The position numbers and the translations under genes were made by a program. From Bacillota bacterium (GTDB lineage Bacteria > Bacillota > Bacilli > Paenibacillales > NBRC-103111), in NCBI GenBank assembly GCA_023391955.1, contig JAEWAA010000198.1, positions 1 to 12,111 on the forward strand: a DNA stretch of 12,111 nt, in the 5' to 3' direction. Below the pieces are notes generated by a model that was not told where the DNA came from, did not search any database, and was given only the letters and a program-made list of their open reading frames with translations. Position 1 is the stretch's first letter, and each line of letters begins with the position of its first letter. This document shows positions 1-5,665 of this stretch, one piece after another.

Positions 1-1095
1 GCATATATGACCCGGAAGCTGGGAGCGGATGCGGGTGTTATGATCTCCGCCTCCCACAACCCGGTAGAGGATAACGGCATCAAGTTCTTCGGCGGCGACG
101 GCTACAAGCTGCTGGACGATACTGAGCTGGAAATTGAAGCATTGATGGATGCGGAAAAGGATGAGCTGCCCCGTCCTATCGGTGGCGATCTGGGTACGGT
201 TACAGAAGAGCCTGACGGCAAGCTGGCTTACCTGGAGTTCCTGAAGGAAACGGTAACCTCTTCCTTCGCTGGCCTCAAGATCGTATTGGACTGCGCCAAC
301 GGTGCCGCTTATGAGCTGGCTCCCCGGGTATTCCGGGAGCTGGGCGCAGAGGTAATTGCCACAGGCGCCACACCTAACGGCTTGAACATTAACGATGGCT
401 GCGGCTCCACTCATCCGGAAGCATTGGTTGAGGAGGTCCGCCGTCATGGAGCGGATCTGGGGCTGTCCTTCGACGGGGACGCAGACCGCCTGATCGCCAT
501 CGATGATCAAGGGCAAGAGGTGGATGGCGACTATATCCTCACTATCTGCGGCGATGCCATGAACAAGGCCGGGCGGCTGAACCACAGCACGGTGGTTACG
601 ACGGTAATGGCCAATATCGGCTTCTTCAAGGGAATTGAGAAACTGGGGCTGAATGCGGTGCAAACCGCGGTAGGTGACCGTTATGTCATGGAAGAATTGC
701 GCCGCGGCGGCTACAACCTGGGTGGCGAGCAGTCCGGGCATGTGATTTTCCTGGACTACAACACCACCGGAGACGGCATTCTGACCGCTCTGCAGCTGGT
801 GGATACCTTGGTGAAATCCGGCAAGAAGCTCTCCGAGCTGAAAGCAGCCATGCGCAAGTTTCCGCAGGTGCTGGTGAATGTACGGGTGGCGGACAAGAGC
901 AAGTACAAGGGCAACATAGCCATTGACGAGGCCATCGCTGCTGTGGAGCGGGAGCTTGGGGACAACGGCCGTGTGCTGGTCCGTCCGTCAGGTACCGAGT
1001 CCCTCATCCGCGTAATGGCGGAGGGACCGGAGAAGAATCAGGTAGAAGCTTATGTGAACCAGATTGTCGAGGTTGTACAGCGGGAACTGGTCTAA
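1..1095 (+). CDS. glmM: Phosphoglucosamine mutase, 5' end outside window
   Basis: GlmM converts glucosamine-6-phosphate to glucosamine-1-phosphate in the cytoplasm, the step after GlmS on the way to UDP-GlcNAc. The reading frame is open from base 1, so the first roughly 80-90 residues are missing; the first visible ATG (7) is internal. Visible family motifs: the active-site phosphoserine loop SASHNP (Ser codon 52-54), the magnesium-binding loop DGDADR (472-489), the sugar-binding GEQSGH (from 727) and the phosphate-binding RPSGTE loop near the C-terminus (982-999). These four motifs in this order define the alpha-D-phosphohexomutase superfamily; the exact loop sequences and the glmS neighbour point to GlmM and not to PGM/PMM. 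Codon use is GC-rich like glmS and unlike the genes after 4050. A strong terminator follows, so glmS is probably transcribed separately. Confidence 0.97.
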   Translation, partial: AYMTRKLGADAGVMISASHNPVEDNGIKFFGGDGYKLLDDTELEIEALMDAEKDELPRPIGGDLGTVTEEPDGKLAYLEFLKETVTSSFAGLKIVLDCANGAAYELAPRVFRELGAEVIATGATPNGLNINDGCGSTHPEALVEEVRRHGADLGLSFDGDADRLIAIDDQGQEVDGDYILTICGDAMNKAGRLNHSTVVTTVMANIGFFKGIEKLGLNAVQTAVGDRYVMEELRRGGYNLGGEQSGHVIFLDYNTTGDGILTALQLVDTLVKSGKKLSELKAAMRKFPQVLVNVRVADKSKYKGNIAIDEAIAAVERELGDNGRVLVRPSGTESLIRVMAEGPEKNQVEAYVNQIVEVVQRELV

Positions 1096-1118
1096 CTTGA
1101 TATAGGAAAGCTGCAGTG

Positions 1119-1144
1119 AACCGCCGCCTTGGTGCGGCGGTTTT
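1119..1144 (+). terminator. Rho-independent terminator of glmM
   Basis: A 9-bp GC-rich stem, AACCGCCGC (1119-1127) pairing with GCGGCGGTT (1134-1142), closes a 6-nt loop and runs into TTTT (1141-1144). It lies about 24 bases after the glmM stop. It should end the glmM transcript and insulate the glmS leader. Confidence 0.9.
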
Positions 1145-1198
1145 CGGTAGCTGCCGAATTTAGGCCAGGCTGAAAGGCTTTGCAAGGATAAATAGTTG

Positions 1199-1227
1199 TT
1201 GCAACCGGGTATGAAAATGAATAAGAT
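1199..1227 (+). promoter_or_regulatory. Probable sigma-A promoter of the glmS leader
   Basis: TTGCAA (1199-1204) and TAAGAT (1222-1227) are separated by exactly 17 bases. Each matches the vegetative consensus at 4 of 6 positions. Transcription would start near 1234, leaving roughly 45 nt ahead of the ribozyme cleavage site, similar to other glmS leaders. It is the best-spaced candidate between the glmM terminator and the ribozyme, but this is a prediction by eye. Confidence 0.45.
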
Positions 1228-1280
1228 GATGATATGTCATTTCAGCAGGAAAGTGAGGGTTGCGATTGTTGCACGACAAA

Positions 1281-1563
1281 GCGCCAGAGCTTGGGGCGCG
1301 GGGAGGACAGAGTATCGGCGCAGTTTGCCTTGAAAGAATGCAAGTCCGGCCGGGAGCCGGCGGCTGTGGTGCCGCGGCAGGTCAGATTTGATAAGGCGGA
1401 TGCACGATGTTGAGCTGTTTTGAACCGGCGCAAGCTGACGAGGTGAAGGTGTTCGGATTTTTCGGCGGGGACCTTCCGGTCTTGGGAAAGTACGCATCCA
1501 GGCCGTGAAGCTGGAAGGCAAATCGGCGCGGGCAACCGGCCGCACAAGATTCCAGCAGGATGC
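1281..1563 (+). ncRNA. glmS ribozyme/riboswitch (GlcN6P-activated self-cleaving leader)
   Basis: The glmS ribozyme cuts its own mRNA when glucosamine-6-phosphate binds, lowering GlmS synthesis. Cleavage is expected between A1280 and G1281, at the conserved start GCGCCAGAGCTTG. P2 forms from AGCTTG (1288-1293) and CAAGCT (1431-1436). The invariant core GACGAGG (1437-1443) follows directly, then P3 from GAAGGT (1445-1450) with ACCTTC (1471-1476), enclosing the conserved TTCGGCGG (1461-1468). CGGTC (1477-1481) and GGCCG (1501-1505) fit P3.1, and GCTGGAA (1510-1516) with TTCCAGC (1550-1556) fits P4 with a GC-rich P4.1 inside. Known Firmicute examples have short P2 loops; here about 137 nt lie between the P2 strands. 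The 3' limit is approximate. It sits more than 400 nt before the glmS start because a repeat lies between them. Confidence 0.9.
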
Positions 1564-1673
1564 TTGATGAATATTGAACTTGCCGTCCGTGTGGATACGG
1601 ATGTGCTATATAGCGTTGCCTAGTTTGATGAGCCCCCATCTTTGAAAAATTTCTGTATGGGGACCCATAGGCC

Positions 1674-1825
1674 GTGTCTGAAAACCCGTTGAGGGCATCT
1701 TTTAGCGCCTTTTCGTCCCTTGCTGCGTTACTTTCGCTTGACGTACCCCCGGTACGCCTGCGCAAAAGTGCCTTGCCATGAACAAAAATTCGCTAAAATC
1801 TGCTCCCCTCGGAGTTTTCAGACAC
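1674..1825. repeat. MITE-like palindromic repeat in the glmS leader
   Basis: A 152-bp element has 12-bp perfect terminal inverted repeats, GTGTCTGAAAAC (1674-1685) and GTTTTCAGACAC (1814-1825). Further matching arms lie inside: TTTTAGCG (1700-1707) with CGCTAAAA (1791-1798), a longer imperfect pair ACTTTCGC / GCGCAAAAGT, and a central hairpin CGTACC–GGTACG (1742-1756). The whole element could therefore fold into one long hairpin. GCC flanks it on both sides (1671-1673, 1826-1828), a possible 3-bp target duplication. It has no coding capacity, which fits a non-autonomous miniature element or dispersed intergenic palindrome. The parent transposase family is not identified. It separates the ribozyme from glmS. 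Confidence 0.75.
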
Positions 1826-2001
1826 GCCCTGGTTTCACATTGTTAAAAACGGGAATGGGAAATGACGCTATAAGTCTGTCTGCTTGGCCTGATTTGGCTT
1901 ATGGGAAAGCCTCCATGCCTTTTTTCTCGAAAAAAAGGACATCCGGAAGGTCTGTTCAGTTCTGCTCTTATGAAAACTTAAAACAAATGGAGGAATTATA
2001 T
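1826..2001 (+). other. Remainder of the glmS 5' leader with ribosome binding site
   Basis: No gene is supported between the MITE-like repeat and glmS. An open frame does run upstream of the glmS ATG through this stretch and the repeat, but it lacks any conserved content and GlmS must begin MCGIVG. A T/A-rich hairpin (CCTTTTTT 1918-1925 with AAAAAAGG 1931-1938) is present with no clear role. The ribosome binding site GGAGG (1989-1993) lies 8 bases before ATG 2002. No well-spaced second promoter was found. Confidence 0.6.
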
Positions 2002-3831
2002 ATGTGCGGTATTGTAGGTTATGTGGGTAAACGGGATTCCAAGGATATTCTGATCGAGGGTCTGAAGAAGCTGGAGTACCGGGGTTATGACTCCGCTGGG
2101 GTTGCCGTATTCACCCAAAACGGGCTCGAAGTCCGCAAAACCAAGGGCCGTCTGGCCGTGCTGGAATCCGCTTTGGATGAGAAGCCGCTGCACGGCTCCA
2201 TCGGCATCGGGCATACCCGCTGGGCAACCCACGGCAAACCCTCCGATGTGAACTCCCACCCGCATACGGACAACGCCCTTAAGTTTTCTGAGGTGCACAA
2301 CGGCATCATCGAAAACTACATGGCATTGAAGGATGAGCTGATCGCAGGCGGCGCCAACTTTGTCTCCGAAACCGATACAGAGGTCATTGCCCACCTGATC
2401 GCTTCCGTTTATGAAGGGGACATTGTAAAGGCTGTACAAAAGGCCGTTTCCCGTATGCGCGGCGCTTTTGCATTGGGTGTATTGACCGAATATGAACCGG
2501 AGAAGCTGGTGGCTGTACGTCTGGCCAGCCCGCTGATTATCGGTGTTGGCGAAGGGGAAAACTTCATCGGCTCCGACATTCCGGCTATTCTGGAGCATAC
2601 CCGGAACGTATATATTTTGAACGACGGCGAAATGGCTCTTCTGACAAAAGACGGCGTCGAATTAATGACAATCGAGGGGAACTTTATTTCCCGGGAATTA
2701 TTCCATGTCGATTGGGATATTACTACAGCTGAAAAAGCTGGATTTGATCACTTCATGCTGAAGGAGATTCATGAGCAGCCGAAGGCTTACCGTGACACCA
2801 TGGGAGCACGTCTAAATGACGCTGGCACTGCCGTTCAGCTGCCCGAGTTGAAGCTTACTGCTGAGCAAATCAAGGGTATCAGCCGGATTCATATCGTGGC
2901 CTGCGGCACCGCTTATCATGCAGGACTGGTCGGCAAAAATATGATCGAACAACTGGCCCGCATCCCGGTGGAAACCGATGTGGCCTCCGAATACCGCTAC
3001 CGCAGCCCGATTATTACCAAGGACACCCTGGTAATCGTGGTGAGCCAGTCCGGCGAAACCGCCGACACTCTGGCCGCTCTGCGCGAAGCCAAACGCAACG
3101 GTGCCCATGTTCTGGCCATTACTAACGTGGTAGGCAGCTCGGTAGCCCGTGAAGCGGACAGCGTGATCGTAACCTGGGCCGGCCCGGAAATCGCCGTGGC
3201 TTCCACCAAGGCATATACGTCCCAGTTGATCGCCTTCTCCCTGTTCTCCCTGTTCCTGGCGCAAACCCTGGGTACACAAACGACAGAAGCGATTACCGAA
3301 ACCATCACGGCTATGAAGCAGCTGCCGGAGCAGGTGGAAAGCATCCTGGCCCGCGGTGACGAAATCAAGGCGTATGCCGAGGAAATCGCCAAGCACAAGG
3401 ACCTGTTCTTCATCGGCCGCGGCGTGGATTATGCCGTTGCCCTGGAAGGCTCCTTGAAGCTGAAGGAAATTTCCTACATCCACTCCGAAGCCTATCCGGC
3501 CGGTGAGCTGAAGCACGGTACCCTGGCCTTGATCGAAGAAGGCGTTCCGGTCATCGCATTGGCGGTGCAGGAGGATCTTTTCGAAAAAACAGTCAGCAAC
3601 GTCAAGGAAGTCAAAGCCCGCGGCGCCCACGTCCTGGGCCTCGGCCAAGAAGGCCACGAGGAGCTGCCCAAGGCGGTGGACCAAGTATTCAGCATCCCGC
3701 GTACCGTCAGCCTGCTGACCCCGGCCCTCTCCGTCGTGCCGCTGCAGCTGCTGGCCTACTACGCCTCCCTGGCCCTGGGCCATGACGTGGATAAACCGCG
3801 TAACCTGGCGAAGAGCGTTACGGTGGAGTAA
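2002..3831 (+). CDS. glmS: Glutamine–fructose-6-phosphate aminotransferase (isomerizing)
   Basis: GlmS makes glucosamine-6-phosphate from fructose-6-phosphate and glutamine, the entry step of amino-sugar and peptidoglycan precursor synthesis. The start at 2002 is fixed by MCGIVGYVG: the second-position Cys becomes the N-terminal nucleophile of the glutaminase domain, and GGAGG lies 8 bases upstream. The 609-residue product has the usual length and layout: N-terminal class II glutaminase (about 1-240, with HTRWATHG and HNGIIENY), then two SIS sugar-isomerase domains (about 285-425 and 455-595; SQSGETADT and AYPAGELKHG are visible) and the conserved C-terminal tail KPRNLAKSVTVE. The gene is intact and its 3' end doubles as the attachment site read by TnsD. 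The ribozyme in the leader should give feedback control by its product. The native downstream terminator has been displaced by the transposon. Confidence 0.98.
   Translation: MCGIVGYVGKRDSKDILIEGLKKLEYRGYDSAGVAVFTQNGLEVRKTKGRLAVLESALDEKPLHGSIGIGHTRWATHGKPSDVNSHPHTDNALKFSEVHNGIIENYMALKDELIAGGANFVSETDTEVIAHLIASVYEGDIVKAVQKAVSRMRGAFALGVLTEYEPEKLVAVRLASPLIIGVGEGENFIGSDIPAILEHTRNVYILNDGEMALLTKDGVELMTIEGNFISRELFHVDWDITTAEKAGFDHFMLKEIHEQPKAYRDTMGARLNDAGTAVQLPELKLTAEQIKGISRIHIVACGTAYHAGLVGKNMIEQLARIPVETDVASEYRYRSPIITKDTLVIVVSQSGETADTLAALREAKRNGAHVLAITNVVGSSVAREADSVIVTWAGPEIAVASTKAYTSQLIAFSLFSLFLAQTLGTQTTEAITETITAMKQLPEQVESILARGDEIKAYAEEIAKHKDLFFIGRGVDYAVALEGSLKLKEISYIHSEAYPAGELKHGTLALIEEGVPVIALAVQEDLFEKTVSNVKEVKARGAHVLGLGQEGHEELPKAVDQVFSIPRTVSLLTPALSVVPLQLLAYYASLALGHDVDKPRNLAKSVTVE
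3795..3830 (+). other. Predicted TnsD-binding part of attTn7 (glmS 3' end)
   Basis: In Tn7, TnsD binds about +23 to +58 from the insertion point, inside the last codons of glmS. Counting from the predicted insertion centre (3853) gives this interval. The DNA here, CGCGTAACCTGGC (from 3798) through GTTACGGTGGAGTAA, is nearly the same as the Escherichia coli site as recalled, consistent with strong protein conservation of the RNLAKSVTVE tail. Binding is inferred from position and similarity. Confidence 0.7.
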
Positions 3832-3850
3832 GAGAATAATAAGTGGAGCT

Positions 3851-3855
3851 GAACA
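3851..3855. repeat. Candidate 5-bp target-site duplication copy (GAACA)
   Basis: These five bases directly precede the predicted transposon tip and lie 20-24 bases after the glmS stop codon, the same distance as Tn7 insertions. The second copy would be at the far end of the element, outside the window, so the duplication cannot be confirmed here. Confidence 0.5.
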
Positions 3856-3863
3856 TGAAAGAT

Positions 3864-3945
3864 GAAAATAAAGTTTTAGACTGAAAAATAAAGTATTAGA
3901 CTGTGAAAAAATAGTTGTAGACTGAGTAAAAATAGTTTTAGACTG
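3864..3945 (+). repeat. Four tandem TnsB-binding-like repeats of the transposon end
   Basis: Four direct copies of 20-21 bp, each ending in TAGACTG, finish at 3883, 3903, 3924 and 3945. Copies 1 and 2 share AATAAAGT-TTAGACTG; copies 3 and 4 share AATAGTT-TAGACTG. The Tn7 right end has the same design: four abutting TnsB sites in about 90 bp, with cores AATAAAGTCTTAAACTG and AATAGTTGTAAACTG (from memory). In Tn7 an 8-bp tip precedes the first repeat; here the matching 8 bases are TGAAAGAT (3856-3863). By analogy TnsB binds here to pair the ends, and may also repress transcription starting within or just behind this region. Confidence 0.88.
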
Positions 3946-3994
3946 CTGGGGATGACAGCATTTACTTAATATTTTACAGACATCATGGCTCAAG

Positions 3995-4031
3995 CCCCGT
4001 AATTATGAATTCATAATTACGGGGTATTTTT
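3995..4031 (+). terminator. Perfect 30-bp palindrome plus T-run: terminator, possibly an operator
   Basis: Bases 3995-4024 form a loopless perfect inverted repeat with arms CCCCGTAATTATGAA and its exact complement, followed by TATTTTT (4025-4031). As RNA this is a strong rho-independent terminator on the + strand. It lies just inside the transposon end and would stop glmS transcripts from running into the tns genes, replacing the host terminator lost by insertion. Because it sits 25 bases before the Xre regulator start, it could also serve as an operator. The promoter of the regulator was not located with confidence. Confidence 0.75.
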
Positions 4032-4049
4032 GTTTATGGAGTGGTTTCT

Positions 4050-4388
4050 ATGAATCTCGGAGAAAAAATCAGATATATACGTAAGGCACATAGTTTAAAT
4101 CAAAAGGAATTTGCAGAACGGCTTGGAGTCTCTCAAGGCACCTTAAGTGATCTTGAACGTGGGACTTGCTCTCCATCTTCCGAAACCATTGCAGCATTAC
4201 GTATTGCCTATCATTGTGATTTAAATTGGCTGTTTGATGGATCCGAAAATAATGCTGGATCTGAACACTTTACTATAAAGGCTTCGTCCGAGGAGAAAGA
4301 ATTAATTGAGCTTTTTAGATCTCTACTAAAAGAAGATAAAGATGAGTTCATAGAAATCGGAAGGTTAAAAGCGAAGAAAAGAAAATAA
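4050..4388 (+). CDS. Xre/Cro-CI family transcriptional regulator
   Basis: A 112-residue DNA-binding protein. The N-terminal HTH_3-type domain spans about residues 1-65: LGEKIRYIRKAHSLNQKEFA, then AERLGVSQGTLSDLERG as the second and recognition helices, and DLNWLFDG, typical of phage-type Cro/CI repressors. A charged C-terminal helix (EEKELIELFRSLL) and basic tail KAKKRK follow. ATG 4050 is chosen because GGAG (4038-4041) lies 8 bases upstream; a GTG at 4041 in the same frame overlaps that site and is less likely. It is the first gene inside the transposon, upstream of the tns genes, and a 14-bp palindrome starts at its stop codon. Role is inferred: autoregulation and control of the tns operon. 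Canonical Tn7 lacks such a gene, though Xre regulators are known in some CRISPR-associated Tn7 relatives. Confidence 0.9.
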   Translation: MNLGEKIRYIRKAHSLNQKEFAERLGVSQGTLSDLERGTCSPSSETIAALRIAYHCDLNWLFDGSENNAGSEHFTIKASSEEKELIELFRSLLKEDKDEFIEIGRLKAKKRK

Positions 4389-4423
4389 TCCGTATACGGA
4401 TATAAAATGAATATAAATATCCG
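4388..4423. promoter_or_regulatory. Nested palindromes ahead of the tns operon, putative Xre operator
   Basis: ATCCGTATACGGAT (4388-4401) is a perfect 14-bp palindrome. Its right arm CGGATAT (4397-4403) also pairs with ATATCCG (4417-4423), so three related half-sites lie within 36 bases. Between them are AT-rich hexamers TATAAA (4401-4406 and 4412-4417) that could be -10 elements, but no good -35 is seen at the right spacing. The position between the regulator and the operon start suggests an operator for the Xre protein. Binding is not shown. Confidence 0.5.
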
Positions 4424-4468
4424 ATGTGTGCAAAGATGGTAATATCAACTGATCTTAGGGGTGTTACC

Positions 4469-4819
4469 ATGGAACAAAGTAAGGAAACGGACATCGGCAT
4501 TATTACACCAAAAGGCATTTGGTTTGAAGGTATGATCTTCTCTTGTTCGCTAGCTATTAAGGAGAGATGGTACCAGATATCTGAACATATAGGCGGTTGG
4601 CCAGTAGCTATTCGATATAGCGCAGAGTTACCCAACGAAATTTACATAAGGTTACATGATGGCAGTTATACCAAATGCTCTCGGATTGACCACATTAATC
4701 TTGAGTCATCCACAGTAGCTGAATACTATATAGAATTACAACGTTTGGCAGCATTACGGAAGGCATCGTTAAAGAGTAAACGACTGAAGAATAGAGAAGA
4801 CATCCATATAGATGAGTAA
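4469..4819 (+). CDS. Stand-alone TnsB C-terminal (Mu_C-like beta-barrel) domain protein
   Basis: This 116-residue protein resembles only the C-terminal beta-barrel region of the TnsB encoded downstream. An ungapped comparison by eye of TPKGIWFEGM...NEIYIRLHDG with TnsB TAAGIQFKGM...NEIYLWLEDG gives about 22 identities over 58 positions, including GI-F-GM, KE-W and NEIY-L-DG. It has no HTH, no RNase H-like core and no DDE residues. A charged, probably helical tail follows (LKSKRLKNRED). ATG 4469 is chosen because AGGGGTG (4457-4463) precedes it; an in-frame ATG at 4424 lacks such a site and overlaps the putative operator. Its stop is 14 bases before tnsA, so it is probably co-transcribed. In TnsB and MuA this domain contributes to DNA and protein contacts in the transpososome. 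A role as modulator of TnsB or TnsC is inference; a retained fragment of an old tnsB duplication is the alternative. Confidence 0.8.
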   Translation: MEQSKETDIGIITPKGIWFEGMIFSCSLAIKERWYQISEHIGGWPVAIRYSAELPNEIYIRLHDGSYTKCSRIDHINLESSTVAEYYIELQRLAALRKASLKSKRLKNREDIHIDE

Positions 4820-4833
4820 TCAGGGGTGGAACA

Positions 4834-5661
4834 ATGGCAAAGCGGAATCGGCAGACAACAGCCACTAAAATCGAGAAAATGATCAAGGAAGGCCGCGGCC
4901 AAGGGGAAGGTAAAGATTATAAACCTTGGATCGTTGTTCAGGATGTACCATCGGAAGGGAGAGCAACGCGTGGTGTAGGTTGGACAACTGGCCGGAAACA
5001 CGAACTGTTGTCTGATATTGAGCGCGACTACTGCTATCTCCTTGATTATATGCCCGAAGTCACTGATATCCGTGAGCAATATCCTCTTCTCCCCCTGGAA
5101 GAGACGCTTCTAATAGCTGAATCAATCGGAGTCGATCATCCTGCAGATCCGCAAACAAAAGAACCTGTAGTGATGACTTCAGACTTTATGATCACCTACA
5201 AAGACAAGGAGTTTGTTAGGACAGTGAAGCCATCATCTAAATTAGATGATGATCGTGTAATAGCAAAGTTTGAAATCGAACGACGTTATTGGGCGAGTAG
5301 GAACATGGATTGGGGAATCATTACGGATTCCGATTTACCTGATGCGTTAATTCGGAACATCGAATGGATCCACCGGGAATACCACAATGACGCGGTTAAA
5401 GAACTGACCCCCTACATCATTGCTAACATAGAGAAAGTTCTTGCTAAGAGATTATTAGAAGGGGCTGCCATTTCTAAAAGCTGTCTTGAAATTGATCAGC
5501 AGTTGGGTTTTGATGGTGGTACCTGTCTAACATTGTTTCGACATTTTATCGCAAGAGGAGTGTGGAATGTTGACATGATGGAACTGATCATTCCATCTCT
5601 GCCTGCAAAGAGCTTTACTATTAATACTGCTAATCTTCGGAATATTGCTCTAGGGGGGTAA
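4834..5661 (+). CDS. tnsA: TnsA endonuclease of the Tn7-like transposase
   Basis: TnsA cuts the 5' ends of the element and works with TnsB so that Tn7-type elements excise cleanly. The 275-residue protein is almost the same length as Tn7 TnsA (273). The start MAKRN and the conserved IKEGRGQGEGKDY (about 17-29) match the family N-terminus. Catalytic residues of the restriction-endonuclease-like fold are present: Glu63 (in LLSDIE), Asp117 (in MTSDFM) and Lys132 (in VKP), equivalent to E63, D114 and K132 of Tn7. DIREQYPLLP and FEIERRYW are further family signatures. The C-terminal part (about 170-275) is the helical TnsC/TnsB-interacting domain of the family. AGGGGTGG (4822-4829) gives a good ribosome binding site. 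It heads the tnsABCDE run, with tnsB starting 4 bases after its stop. Confidence 0.97.
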   Translation: MAKRNRQTTATKIEKMIKEGRGQGEGKDYKPWIVVQDVPSEGRATRGVGWTTGRKHELLSDIERDYCYLLDYMPEVTDIREQYPLLPLEETLLIAESIGVDHPADPQTKEPVVMTSDFMITYKDKEFVRTVKPSSKLDDDRVIAKFEIERRYWASRNMDWGIITDSDLPDALIRNIEWIHREYHNDAVKELTPYIIANIEKVLAKRLLEGAAISKSCLEIDQQLGFDGGTCLTLFRHFIARGVWNVDMMELIIPSLPAKSFTINTANLRNIALGG

Positions 5662-5665
5662 GACA

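Noticed and set aside
1634..1669. Hairpin CCCCAT/ATGGGG and a small TATGGG–CCCATA palindrome after the ribozyme
   Set aside because: Short stems without a following T-run; not enough for a terminator or operator call.
1382..1765. Antisense open frames over the ribozyme and the repeat
   Set aside because: They overlap structured RNA and a palindrome, have no ribosome binding site and no recognisable domain.
1840..1874. Possible second glmS promoter, TTGTTA with TATAAG, after the repeat
   Set aside because: The spacing is 23 bases, too long for a sigma-A promoter.
1720..2001. In-frame N-terminal extension of glmS by 94 codons
   Set aside because: GlmS needs Cys directly after the initiator Met; the extension reads through the MITE-like repeat and has no conserved content, while ATG 2002 has a good ribosome binding site.
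3864..3945. Short CRISPR array
   Set aside because: The four repeats abut each other with no spacers and match TnsB-site design at a transposon end; no cas gene is seen.
3939..3975. Promoter for the Xre gene inside the transposon end
   Set aside because: TAGACT and TAATAT are present but separated by 22 bases; no convincing pair was found, though a promoter near here is likely.
2812..3993. Long antisense open frame across glmS (393 codons)
   Set aside because: It mirrors the codon pattern of glmS, has a low-complexity composition and no family motif.
4424..4468. Upstream start (ATG 4424) for the small TnsB-domain gene
   Set aside because: No ribosome binding site, and it would fall against the putative operator; ATG 4469 has AGGGGTG at suitable spacing.
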